Positions 9,694 to 18,939 of a stretch of 64,000 bases of DNA are shown here, piece after piece. The DNA is from Polyangiaceae bacterium. Lineage in GTDB: Bacteria > Myxococcota_A > Polyangia > Polyangiales > Polyangiaceae. A program made the position numbers and the translations under genes. The number at the start of each line of letters is the position of its first letter. Position 1 is the first letter of the stretch. Below the pieces are notes generated by a model. The model made no database searches, was not told the origin of the DNA, and saw only the letters and a list, made by a program, of their open reading frames with translations. Location of the stretch: NCBI GenBank assembly GCA_019637295.1, contig JAHBVX010000017.1, positions 1 through 64,000 on the forward strand, read 5' to 3'.

Positions 9694-10131
9694 ATGGTCG
9701 ACGCCAAACGCTTCGCGCTTCTCGTGACGTACCTGAAGGTGGCTGCAGCGTCGCTAGTCGTCGTGAGCGCGCTGGGGATCGCGCTCATCGAAGTCGCCCC
9801 GCTGCTCACCCTCGAGCAGCTAATCTTCATGGATTGGTACGGGCAAACCGCCCTGCCCCCGGAAGCGAGGAAGCCGTTCCGCCTGGCCATGCTGCTGTTC
9901 GATTGGCTCAGCATTCTGAGCGGCATCACGCTGTACTACGTCATCCGCCATGGCATCGAGAGACGCGAGCGCTGGGCTTACCACTGCTACCTGTGGCTCG
10001 GACTGTTCTGGCCCGCAGGTGCCATCGGGATCGCGCTCTACACGACGGCCTACTGGTATCTGCTCTCGGCCGGCGCCATGGCGGTCTTGTTTGCGCCGCC
10101 CGTGTTCCTGCTCAGGAGACACCTGACCTGA
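9694..10131 (+). CDS. Small polytopic membrane protein, unknown function
   Basis: This 146-residue protein has four predicted membrane helices (about residues 8-30, 58-80, 90-112 and 118-138) and little else. I do not recognise the family. The ATG at 9694 was chosen because it places the first helix just after a short basic N-terminus and lies 13 nt after a TCTAGT box; starting at 9637 would add an Arg-rich leader that looks noncoding. It diverges from pdxJ and converges on the 10157-10720 gene. Confidence 0.65.
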   Translation: MVDAKRFALLVTYLKVAAASLVVVSALGIALIEVAPLLTLEQLIFMDWYGQTALPPEARKPFRLAMLLFDWLSILSGITLYYVIRHGIERRERWAYHCYLWLGLFWPAGAIGIALYTTAYWYLLSAGAMAVLFAPPVFLLRRHLT

Positions 10132-10156
10132 GGGGGGGCTTCGCGGGAGGCGAGGC

Positions 10157-10720
10157 TCACACCACGTCGAGCAGCACGTCCATGCGGTCGCTCGGGTTCA
10201 CGCGAGCGATCAAGACCCGACCGACCGCGAAGTTGTCGGCCATCTCCCGCACGACCGCGAACGAGTCCCGGACGTGGTAGGCGGGTGCGTCGTCCGGGAG
10301 CAGGAGCATGTCGACCTCGAGCAGGACCTGGAACGCGAGGTCCGCTTCGGACGGCGTGCAGCGCAAGATCCGCGCCGGGCAGGCGAGCTCGGATTGGCGC
10401 AGATCCTTGGTGGAACGCGCGCTCGTCAGCGCGGCGACTCCGATGGCCAAGAGCAGTACCGCGAGGAGGAGCCCGGAGAACGTCCCGACCAGGAAGGGCG
10501 TGCAGCCAACCGGGAGCAGCAAGCCGAGAATGACGCCGCTGACGGCCATCAGCACGCCGCCGACACCCATCACGACGAGCAACACGCCTGCCGTCGTGTC
10601 GCCTCCCGCGGGGGGTAGGTCCATCCGCTCCATGCGCCGCTCGGACTCGAGCTCCGCGCGTGCGCAGAGCTGCCAGTGGGCGTGGGTCACGATGAAGCGC
10701 CGCACCCGGCGTCGTGCCAC
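10157..10720 (-). CDS. Membrane protein of unknown function
   Basis: This 187-residue protein has two adjacent hydrophobic helices (about 44-66 and 76-98) after a charged N-terminus, then a soluble domain of about 85 residues ending LLDVV. The soluble part (hydrophobic strands with RILRCTPSEADLAFQVLLEV) could be a small beta-sandwich. The start is uncertain: an ATG at 10633 would give a 158-residue protein beginning MERMDLPP, and neither site has a clear ribosome binding site. No family was recognised. Confidence 0.55.
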   Translation of the reverse strand: MARRRVRRFIVTHAHWQLCARAELESERRMERMDLPPAGGDTTAGVLLVVMGVGGVLMAVSGVILGLLLPVGCTPFLVGTFSGLLLAVLLLAIGVAALTSARSTKDLRQSELACPARILRCTPSEADLAFQVLLEVDMLLLPDDAPAYHVRDSFAVVREMADNFAVGRVLIARVNPSDRMDVLLDVV

Positions 10721-10742
10721 GGGGCCAAGGTCGCGTTTGGCG

Positions 10743-10988
10743 TCACACCAGGGTGTCGATCGCAGTCACGGCTTGGCCGGCCCGTTCCCACGCGTTGGCG
10801 AGCAGTACGGCGCACTCGGGGCCGTAAGCGTCGCTCGTGGCGCTCCCTCCGGTGCCGAGCGCGCGAATCACCGCTGCGAAGTCCCCACGCGCCGGATCGA
10901 GGTACCCGCGGGAGAAGCGTCGTAGGCGCTCGTGCGTCGTCGGCCGCGCCCCGGCGCGCCTGCCGGTCGCTCGGAGGCGCGCTCGCGA
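10743..10988 (-). pseudogene. Probable C-terminal remnant of an unidentified gene
   Basis: On the minus strand a frame stays open from 10988 to a TGA at 10743-10745, with protein-like composition and high GC3. Its last 60 residues read as a sensible C-terminus (for example FSRGYLDPARGDFAAVIRAL and AYGPECAVLLANAWERAG). The frame is closed upstream by a TGA at 10989-10991, no ATG opens it, and the first 20 residues are Arg-rich and look noncoding. I read it as the stump of a gene whose 5' part was lost, perhaps when the arsenic operon arrived next to it. The layout faintly recalls the end of a Gfo/Idh-type oxidoreductase, but that is not established. Confidence 0.4.
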
Positions 10989-11038
10989 TCATCGATACCA
11001 GCCTATGCCAGGGGCCGCGATTCGCGAACACGGCCACG

Positions 11039-11072
11039 TTGACGCAGGGTCTATATATCGTATATCTACGAT
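11039..11072 (+). promoter_or_regulatory. Arsenic operon promoter with overlapping operator-like inverted repeat
   Basis: TTGACG (11039-11044) and TATATC (11061-11066) are spaced by 16 bp, giving a plausible sigma-70 promoter for arsD. A perfect inverted repeat, ATCGTA-TATC-TACGAT (11057-11072), covers the -10 and the expected start site in an AT-rich island within otherwise very GC-rich DNA. An AT-rich dyad on the -10 is what an ArsR/SmtB-type repressor would use to block transcription until arsenite binds. No arsR gene lies in the window, so the regulator would act in trans. Which protein binds here is inference. Confidence 0.6.
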
Positions 11073-11149
11073 TGACGCTAGTTAGCTCCCGGCCGAAAGC
11101 AATCCACGACGTTCCTGGTCGGATCAACGACAACGCGAAGGAGGAACCA

Positions 11150-11848
11150 ATGAACCCGCATAGCATTACCGTCTACGACCCCGCCATGTGCTGCTCGACC
11201 GGCGTGTGCGGCCCCGAGGTCGACCCGAAGCTGGCGCGCTTCTCGGCCGACCTCGAGTGGCTCGCGGCGCAGGGCGTCACCGTGCGGCGCTTCAACCTCG
11301 CGCAGGAGCCCGGGGCATTCGCCGCGGACGCCGCCGCCAAGGGCGCGCTCGAGCGTGCGGGGGATTCTGCCCTCCCGCTCATCAAGGCAGGCGACGCCGT
11401 CGTCAGCAGCGGCGAGTACCCGACGCGAGACGCGCTGGCGGCCTGGGCCGGGCTCGAGTCGACCCCGAGCCTCTACACCGAAGCCGTGGCCGAGCTCGTC
11501 GCGATCGGCGCGGCGATCGCCTCGAACTGCGAGCCGTGCTTCAAGTTCCACTACGACAAGGCGCGCAGGCTGGGTGTGTCGCGCGGGGACATTCTGCGTG
11601 CCGTCGAGACTGCGCAAGCCGTCAGGGAAGCGCCGGCGCGCGCGGTGCTCGATCTGGCGCATCGTTACCTCGAGCGCGGGGCCGAAGCACAGGACGACGC
11701 AGCGCCTGCAGCGAAGACCGGCTGCTGCGGCCCGGCGAAGACGGAGACGTCGGTCCCGAGAGACGAGGTAGCGTCCGCCGCGGAGCTCGGCTGCTGTGGG
11801 CCTGGAACGGCACCCGCTGCGACCAAGAAGAAGTCGGGCTGCTGTTGA
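11150..11848 (+). CDS. arsD: ArsD metallochaperone fused to an AhpD/CMD-like domain
   Basis: The 232-residue protein starts as ArsD, the chaperone that hands arsenite to the ArsA pump ATPase. CCSTGVC near residues 12-18 matches the ArsD As(III) site, and the thioredoxin-like fold continues to about residue 105. ArsD is normally about 120 residues. Here it runs into an AhpD/carboxymuconolactone-decarboxylase-like helical domain with the redox motif NCEPCFKFH (near residue 126). The tail of about 50 residues carries three Cys-Cys pairs (GCCGP twice, then a terminal GCC), like the extra vicinal pairs at the C-terminus of plasmid ArsD. AAGGAGG 5 nt before the ATG fixes the start. It is first in the operon, with 12 bp to arsA. 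The fusion suggests a combined As(III) relay and thiol-redox function, which is inference. Confidence 0.85.
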   Translation: MNPHSITVYDPAMCCSTGVCGPEVDPKLARFSADLEWLAAQGVTVRRFNLAQEPGAFAADAAAKGALERAGDSALPLIKAGDAVVSSGEYPTRDALAAWAGLESTPSLYTEAVAELVAIGAAIASNCEPCFKFHYDKARRLGVSRGDILRAVETAQAVREAPARAVLDLAHRYLERGAEAQDDAAPAAKTGCCGPAKTETSVPRDEVASAAELGCCGPGTAPAATKKKSGCC

Positions 11849-11860
11849 AGCGAGAGCGAC

Positions 11861-13705
11861 ATGATCGACTATCTCACGCAACCCACCCCGTTCCTCTTCT
11901 TCACCGGGAAGGGCGGTGTCGGCAAGACCTCTTCCGCCTGCGCGGCGGCGCTCCAGCTCGCGCGCGCCGGTAAGCGGGTGCTGATCGTCAGCACGGATCC
12001 GGCGTCGAACCTCGACGCGGTGCTCGGCACCGAGCTCCTGGCGACGCCGACGCCCATCGCCGGAGCTCCGAACCTGTTCGGGCTGAACATCGATCCTGAA
12101 GAGGCTGCGCGTGCGTACCGCGAGCGCGTCGTCGGCCCGTACCGAGGGGTGCTCCCCGACAGCGCCGTCGCCTCGATCGAGGAGCAGCTCTCGGGGGCCT
12201 GCACCGTCGAGGTCGCGGCCTTCGATGAGTTCACAGGGCTGATGAGCGAGGCCGAGACCCTCGATGCCTTTGACCACATCATCTTCGACACGGCGCCGAC
12301 CGGGCATACGCTGCGCCTGTTGCAGCTGCCCGCCGCCTGGACGAGCTTCATCGAGACGAACGAGCGTGGAGCCTCGTGCTTGGGGCCGCTGTCGGGGCTG
12401 AAGAACCAGCAGGAGCGCTACGCCCAGGCGCTCTCGGCGCTGAGTGACGCGCGGCGGACGACGCTAGTGCTCGTCGCGCGCCCCGAGCGCAGCGCCTTGG
12501 CCGAGGCCGAGCGAACCCGCGTAGAGCTCGAAAAGCAGGGTGTCACCAACCAGTTTCTGCTGATCAACGGCGTGTTCCACGCGAGCGGTCGCGGCGATAC
12601 CTTGGCGCTGCGCCTGGAGGCGGACGGTCAAGCCGCACTCGATGCCATGGCCCCGGGACTCCGAGCGTTGGCGTCGTACGAGGTGCCGCTCAAGCCACAC
12701 AATCTCGTGGGCCTCGACGCGCTCGCTTCGTTCTTCTCTCAGGCGGCGTTCCATGGACCCACCAGCGTCCAGGAACGTCCTCGAACTGTGCTTGCTGACG
12801 TCGCGCCGCTCTCCGCGCTCGCCGACGACGTCGCCGCCGCCGGCCATGGCCTCGTGATGTTCATGGGCAAGGGGGGCGTCGGAAAGACGACCATGGCGGC
12901 GGCGCTCGCGGTCGAGCTCGCGAGCCGCGGGCTGGCTGTGCACCTGACGACCACCGATCCCGCCGCGCACCTGGAAGGGACCCTCCCGGAGCAGGTGCCG
13001 AACCTGCGCGTGAGCCGGATCGATCCGGTCGCCGAGACCGAAGCCTATCGAGCGCGGGTCGTCGAGCGCTCGCGCGCGACCCTCGCGGATGATGCCCTGG
13101 CGCTGTTGGAGGAAGATCTGCGCTCGCCGTGCACCGAGGAGGTCGCCGTCTTCCATGCCTTCTCGCGCGTGGTCTTCTCGTCGAGGCGCGAGATCGTAGT
13201 GATGGACACGGCACCCACGGGGCACACGCTGCTCCTGCTCGACGCGGCAGGCTCCTACCACCGAGAGGCGATGAGGCAGGCCGGCAACAGCGGCCTGCAC
13301 CTCGGCACGCCGCTCATGCGCCTGCAGAGTGCGTCCGAGACGCGGGTCGTGCTCGTGACCCTCGCCGAGACGACGCCGGTCCAGGAGGCGGCGCAGCTGC
13401 AGGAGGACCTGCGTCGAGCCGAGATCGAGCCCTACGGCTGGGTCATCAACCGAAGCCTCGCGGCCACCAGCACCACTGACCCGCTCCTGCGCGCGCGGGC
13501 GGCGGCCGAGCTGGGCGAGATGCGTGCGGTCGTCGAGCGCCATGCGAAGCGCGTGTTCGTCGTGCCCTGGTCGGCCGACGAGCCCACGGGTAGCGGAGCG
13601 CTCCGGCGACTAATGACCCCAGCCTCGGGTGCGCTCGCCCGCAGCCGAGCTGAACCCACGACGCAGGGCGGACACGCACTCGAAGGGACCCCAGGCCATG
13701 AGTGA
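11861..13705 (+). CDS. arsA: Arsenite-activated ATPase ArsA (tandem two-domain form)
   Basis: ArsA hydrolyses ATP to drive arsenite out through the membrane carrier. The 614-residue protein holds two homologous halves, each with a deviant Walker A ([10 protein letters not shown] near residue 14, [10 protein letters not shown] near 333) and a DTAPTGHT signature. The three As(III)-binding cysteines of the classic enzyme are present in GACTVEV, GASCLGP and SPCTEEV. The second-half [12 protein letters not shown] and the overall length are standard. It follows arsD by 12 bp and overlaps acr3 by 8 bp, so the genes are coupled. ArsA with an Acr3-type carrier, as here, occurs in nature although the best-studied pairing is with ArsB. 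Confidence 0.95.
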   Translation: MIDYLTQPTPFLFFTGKGGVGKTSSACAAALQLARAGKRVLIVSTDPASNLDAVLGTELLATPTPIAGAPNLFGLNIDPEEAARAYRERVVGPYRGVLPDSAVASIEEQLSGACTVEVAAFDEFTGLMSEAETLDAFDHIIFDTAPTGHTLRLLQLPAAWTSFIETNERGASCLGPLSGLKNQQERYAQALSALSDARRTTLVLVARPERSALAEAERTRVELEKQGVTNQFLLINGVFHASGRGDTLALRLEADGQAALDAMAPGLRALASYEVPLKPHNLVGLDALASFFSQAAFHGPTSVQERPRTVLADVAPLSALADDVAAAGHGLVMFMGKGGVGKTTMAAALAVELASRGLAVHLTTTDPAAHLEGTLPEQVPNLRVSRIDPVAETEAYRARVVERSRATLADDALALLEEDLRSPCTEEVAVFHAFSRVVFSSRREIVVMDTAPTGHTLLLLDAAGSYHREAMRQAGNSGLHLGTPLMRLQSASETRVVLVTLAETTPVQEAAQLQEDLRRAEIEPYGWVINRSLAATSTTDPLLRARAAAELGEMRAVVERHAKRVFVVPWSADEPTGSGALRRLMTPASGALARSRAEPTTQGGHALEGTPGHE

Positions 13706-14821
13706 CGGCGTTGCCAAGAGACTCTCCCTGCTGGACCGCTATCTGACGGTCTGGATCTTCGTCGCCATGGCGCTCGGCGTGGCGATTGGGTCCGTGTTCC
13801 AGGACGGCGTCGAACGATTCAACGCGGCGCTGACCGTTGGTGAGCACACCAATCTGCTGATTGCCGTCGGTCTCATCCTGATGATGTACCCGCCGCTCGC
13901 GAAGGTGAAGTTCGAGCTCATGGGCAAGGTCTTCGCCAATGCGAAGGTGGTGGGCCTGTCGCTGGTGCAGAACTGGATCGTCGGCCCCGTTCTCATGTTT
14001 CTGCTGGCCGTCGTGTTCTTCGGCTTCATCGCCCCGGGACTCTTCGGTCCCGACGAGCGCTGGGGGCACTACATGGTGGGCCTGATCCTGGTCGGGATCG
14101 CCCGCTGCATTGCCATGGTGCTGGTCTGGAATCAGCTGGCCCACGGCAGTAGCGAGTACGCGGCGGGGCTGGTCGCGGTGAACAGCATCTTCCAGATCGT
14201 CACGTTCGGCTTCTATGCGTGGTTGTTCGTCACGGTGCTGCCGCCGCTGATGGGGCTCGAAGGGTCGGTGGTGCAAATCGGCATGGGCGAGGTCTTCGTC
14301 AGCGTGATGATCTATCTGGGCATCCCGTTCTTCGCAGCAATTCTAAGTCGGGTGGTTCTGCTTCGGCTGAAGGGCGCCGAGTGGTACGACCGGGTCTTCA
14401 TTCCGACGGTTTCGCCGCTGACGCTTGGGGCGCTGCTGTTCACGATTGTGGTCATGTTCTCGACCCAGGGCGAACGGATCGTCCACCAGCCTCTCGACGT
14501 GCTCTGGATCGCGATTCCACTGAGCGTGTACTTTGCGGTCATGTTCCTGGTCAGCTTCTTCATGGCGTGGAGGTTGGGAGCGGACTACCCGCGCGCCGCG
14601 ACGCTGGCCTTCACGGCCTCGGGCAACAACTTCGAGCTGGCCATCGCAGTGGCAATCGCGGTGTTCGGCATCGCGTCGCCCGTCGCCTTCGCGACGGTGG
14701 TCGGCCCGCTCGTCGAGGTGCCGGTGCTGATCGGTCTGGTGCACGTCAGTCTGTATTTCAGGCGGCGGTTCTACGGCGGTAGCGCAGACACTGGCGCACC
14801 AGGCCCCGCAGAGAGGTCCGC

Positions 14822-14825
<4 letters not shown>
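13698..14825 (+). CDS. acr3: Acr3-type arsenite efflux permease
   Basis: This inner-membrane carrier exports arsenite. The 375-residue protein has about ten predicted helices and the family's conserved cysteine in [16 protein letters not shown] (near residue 136), followed by the conserved [13 protein letters not shown] region. This separates it from the unrelated ArsB family. The ATG at 13698 fits the family start and lies inside the 3' end of arsA. The stop overlaps the arsC start by 4 bp. It should work with ArsA as an ATP-driven pump, or alone using the proton-motive force. Confidence 0.93.
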
Positions 14826-15733
<908 letters not shown>

Positions 15734-15789
15734 CGACGTGCAGGCGATAGCTCACGCGGGACGACTCGCGCCGGCGGGCGCCGCTCTGC

Positions 15790-15845
15790 GCGCAGGAAGC
15801 GGCCAGCGGGGCCCACGCCGACTGAAATCCGTTTGTGAGGCGCGC
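15790..15845. repeat. 56-bp dispersed direct repeat, copy 1
   Basis: This copy is identical to 17429-17484 except for one base (G here, A there, tenth position). AAGCGG near its left end can pair with CCGTTT near its right end; the other copy has AAACGG, so pairing is kept by a G-U wobble. A short GCGCTG-rich tandem tract follows. It lies between the end of arsC and a decayed unit on the minus strand. Confidence 0.85.
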
Positions 15846-15924
15846 TGGCGCGCTGGCGCGCTGCCACGCCCGAGCGCGACGCGCAGGATGGCCACGGACT
15901 CGTCGACGGACTGCGACCAGTCGG

Positions 15925-16233
15925 TCAGAACGGCACGGCGGTAATCGCGATCCCGGCGCCGAAGCCACCCAGGGTGGGCGGCGTGCGCGCGCCTTCGATG
16001 GTGAAGCCCGCCGCGACGTGGTGATGCATGCGCACGCCGAGAAACCCGCTCAGACCGAACCCCGGAGGGAGAGCGTCGCAGTCCGAAGGACAGTCGGCGA
16101 TGCGCGCATCGACGCGGGCGCCGAGTTCGAGATATCGGTGCTCGGGCCGAGGCTCGGGATCGGCATAGGTGCGAGAGGTGAGGAGCACGAGCCCCAAGAG
16201 CAGGATGAGCAAGGTCAACGGCTGACGGGCCAC
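15925..16233 (-). CDS. Small exported protein, beta-barrel-like, unknown function
   Basis: This 102-residue protein opens with a hydrophobic signal peptide (QPLTLLILLLGLVLLTS, cleavage around TYA-DPEP). Short alternating strands follow (YLELGARVDARI, GLSGFLGVRMHHH), and it ends in Phe, as outer-membrane beta-barrels often do. It is short for a full barrel, so it may be a truncated or small barrel. The GTG at 16233 starts one base past the upstream gene's TGA, so the two form a unit. It lies between the two 56-bp repeats. No family was recognised. Confidence 0.45.
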   Translation of the reverse strand: MARQPLTLLILLLGLVLLTSRTYADPEPRPEHRYLELGARVDARIADCPSDCDALPPGFGLSGFLGVRMHHHVAAGFTIEGARTPPTLGGFGAGIAITAVPF

Positions 16234-16234
16234 G

Positions 16235-17372
16235 TCAATCCGGCGCAATGCCGGCTCCCAGGGAGTCGAGGCGGATGCGCACGATGGTGAATGACTCGTC
16301 ATCGAAGTGCGCGCTGGCAAAGACCTCGTCACACGTGACCCCGAGCGAGTAGCTCGTGAACCCGGCGGCCTCGGTTACAGGAGGCACGGCGACAAACCAC
16401 GACACTCCGTCGCTGAGACGCACTACGAGCAGATCCTTGGTCGACGGACTCGAGGGTGTCTCCTTCCCGATCACCTGCCGCGCGGCGTATCCGCAGCCGA
16501 TCGCGAATCGGTACGGCGTGAACGGCCCGGGAGCCGAGCGCAGCCTCCGGGTGGTCTCGGCGACGGCGGATGGGTCGGTGGAGAACGGCGCGGTCATGAT
16601 GGAGCTCTTGTCCCAGCGCGAGCACGACCGAGCCGTCGTGATCGGTGACCAGATGGTGGTGGAACGAGTGGACCAGGGACTTTCGCTCGAGCACTACCTC
16701 TACGGCTCCAGTGTTCGGATGGATGACCAACAGCCGGCGCTGCACGAACGCGGCGGGCTTCAGCGGTTGCTCGTCCAGTACCCAGAGCGTTCCGTCCGCG
16801 TGGGAGTAGGTGGCCGCGAGCACGGTGCCGAGGGGCTGAGCCAAGGCGAGCCTCAACCACTCGCTGCCCGCGTGCAGCGCGCGTACCCACACGTCGCCCT
16901 GGTATGTGCCGGTCGCGTCGCGGCCGCCCAGTCGGTAGACTGTCTCGCGGCTGCGGCTGTAGACGAGCAAGAAGTCATGGCGCGGCTCGGTGTTCACTGC
17001 ACTCTGGAGCGCCAACACGTCGATGGGACCACCGCGACGCAAGTCACCCAGGCCCAGCATGCGCGTGCCTGTCGCAAACACCTGCTCCACCAGCGCGCTG
17101 CCGTCCGCGCTCACACCGACCGCAAGCGGCCCCCGCGCGCCCGCGCCGAGCTGCGGTGAGGGCTCGGCCTCTACGGGCCCTTCCCCGTGGCGAAGAGACT
17201 GCGTGGTCCCCGTTGCCCGGTCAAGGGGCGGATCGCGGTCTGCTGTGCGCGGGTGGGAGAGTGTAGTTGCGAGAAGACACCGCTGATCATGGGGCGGTCC
17301 GATCTCTTGTCGGTCCACGCGGGCTCGGCCGTCGTACGCACGAATTCGCAAATCGAGGTCGAGTTCGACCAA
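16235..17372 (-). pseudogene. Frameshifted exported-protein gene, unknown family
   Basis: Two minus-strand frames together make one sensible protein. The upstream frame (down to about 16615) reads ADGSALVEQVFATGTRML, then RDFLLVYSRSRETVYRL-like strands and DGSVVLAL. The downstream frame continues as WDKSSIMTAPFSTD and runs to a TGA at 16235. Joining needs a one- or two-base change near 16610-16620; without it each frame degenerates into Arg-rich noise. The content (GTLWVLDEQPLKP, VIHPNTGAVEVVLE) suggests a beta-propeller-like surface protein. The 5' end is unclear, because the region above 17150 looks poor. It could be a true pseudogene or a sequencing error. Confidence 0.4.
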
Positions 17373-17428
17373 GCGGGATCGCCGACCCGTCGTGCTCGCG
17401 TCGCCCCGGCAACATGACCAGCCGGGTT

Positions 17429-17484
17429 GCGCAGGAAACGGCCAGCGGGGCCCACGCCGACTGAAATCCGTTTGTGAGGCGCGC
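17429..17484. repeat. 56-bp dispersed direct repeat, copy 2
   Basis: This is the second copy of the element at 15790-15845, in the same orientation with one mismatch. AAACGG (17436-17441) and CCGTTT (17468-17473) form a perfect 6-bp inverted pair around a GGGCCC core. It ends 25 bp before the amino-acid permease start and could sit in its promoter region. Confidence 0.85.
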
Positions 17485-17509
17485 CGAGTGTGGTCACGTC
17501 GCCCGCGGG

Positions 17510-18925
17510 ATGTCGGACGAGCAGCCAGAACCTGCTGCGCAGAAGCAGCTGGGCCTGTGGGACACGGTGAGCATCATCATCGGCATCGTCATTGGTGCGG
17601 GGGTGTACGAGACCGCGCCGTTCATTCTGCAGAACGTGCCTAACGCCGCGGTGGGCATCGGCGTGTGGGTGCTCGGTGGTGTGCTCTCGCTGATCGGTGC
17701 GCTGTGCTACGCGGAGCTGGCGAGCACGTACCCCCGCTCGGGCGGAGACTACGTCTATCTCACCCGCGCGTTCGCGCCGTCGGTGGGCTTCTTGTTCGGC
17801 TGGGCGCAGCTGTCGGTCATCCTCACGGGCAGCATCGGCATGATGGCCTACGTGTTCGCCGACTACGCCGTGGTGCTCTTCGACCTGGGCCAGGGGGTGA
17901 CCTGGATGTACGCCTGCGGGGCCGTGGCGGTACTCTCCGTCGCGAACATCGCCGGCGCGGTCACCGGCAAGATCACGCAGAACGTCTTGACTGGGCTCAA
18001 GATCCTGGGGCTCACGGCCATCTTCGTCGCGGGGCTGTTCTTCGGCTCGGGCGCGACGATAGAGGCTCCGTCGGCGGTCACCGGCTCGGGCTCGCTGGGG
18101 CTGGCCATGATCTTGGTGCTCTACACCTACGGCGGCTGGAACGACGCAGCCTTCGTGGCCGCCGAGATGCGCGACCCGAAGCGCAACATCCCGCGCGCCC
18201 TGCTGCTCGGCACGGGCGCCATCACGCTGATCTACGTCGCCATCAACCTGGCGTACATCGTGGGCCTCGGCTTCGAGGGGGCCCGCTCGTCCCGCGCGAT
18301 CGCCGCCGACGTGCTGGGCTTGTCCTTCGGGGACGCCGGCAAGAAGCTGATGAGCGTCGTGGTGATGATCTCCGCGCTCGGCGCGGTCAACGGCCTGATC
18401 TACACCGGCTCTCGCATCTATGCGTCGATGGGTGGCGACCACTCCGTGTTTCAGCGCCTTGGTCGCTGGCACCCGAGGCTCGGCACGCCCGTGTGGTCGC
18501 TGGCAGCGCAAGGTGCGTTCGCGCTCTTGCTCGTGGTCGTGGTGGGCACCACCTTCGGCCAAGGGGCGATCGACGGCTTCTTGACCTCGCTCGGACTGTC
18601 CCCCGCGAAGTGGCAAGGGCACGGTGGCTTCGACACGCTGCTCAAGTGCACCGCGCCCGTGTTCTGGATGTTCTTCCTGCTCACGGGGATCTCGCTGTTC
18701 GTCTTGCGTCATCGAGATCGAAACCTGCCCCGAGCCTTCTCGGTACCGCTCTACCCCGTGGTACCGCTCTTGTTCTGCGCCACCTCGCTGTACATGCTGT
18801 ACTCCGCGACCACCTACGCCGGCTCGCTGACGCTGGTGGGCCTGCTGCCGCTCCTGCTCGGAGCACCGCTGTACTTCGCTTCTTCCCGCCGCTCGTCCTC
18901 CGAGGTACCGGACGAGCCGACCTGA
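17510..18925 (+). CDS. APC-family amino acid permease
   Basis: This 471-residue inner-membrane transporter has about 12 predicted helices. The first carries the family's substrate and ion motif IGIVIGAGVYETAPF. The conserved YAELASTYPRSGGDYVYL and the mid-protein YTYGGWNDAAFVAAEMRDP are typical of LAT/YcaM-like amino-acid/polyamine antiporters. The ATG at 17510 gives a short cytoplasmic tail before helix 1; the open frame to 17474 extends into the 56-bp repeat and was rejected. It is probably co-transcribed with the methyltransferase-like gene 14 bp downstream. The substrate cannot be read from the sequence. Confidence 0.85.
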   Translation: MSDEQPEPAAQKQLGLWDTVSIIIGIVIGAGVYETAPFILQNVPNAAVGIGVWVLGGVLSLIGALCYAELASTYPRSGGDYVYLTRAFAPSVGFLFGWAQLSVILTGSIGMMAYVFADYAVVLFDLGQGVTWMYACGAVAVLSVANIAGAVTGKITQNVLTGLKILGLTAIFVAGLFFGSGATIEAPSAVTGSGSLGLAMILVLYTYGGWNDAAFVAAEMRDPKRNIPRALLLGTGAITLIYVAINLAYIVGLGFEGARSSRAIAADVLGLSFGDAGKKLMSVVVMISALGAVNGLIYTGSRIYASMGGDHSVFQRLGRWHPRLGTPVWSLAAQGAFALLLVVVVGTTFGQGAIDGFLTSLGLSPAKWQGHGGFDTLLKCTAPVFWMFFLLTGISLFVLRHRDRNLPRAFSVPLYPVVPLLFCATSLYMLYSATTYAGSLTLVGLLPLLLGAPLYFASSRRSSSEVPDEPT

Positions 18926-18939
18926 CAAGGAGACCAACC

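Noticed and set aside
17171-18937. 588-codon minus-strand frame
   Set aside because: Antisense of the amino-acid permease; low-complexity charged translation.
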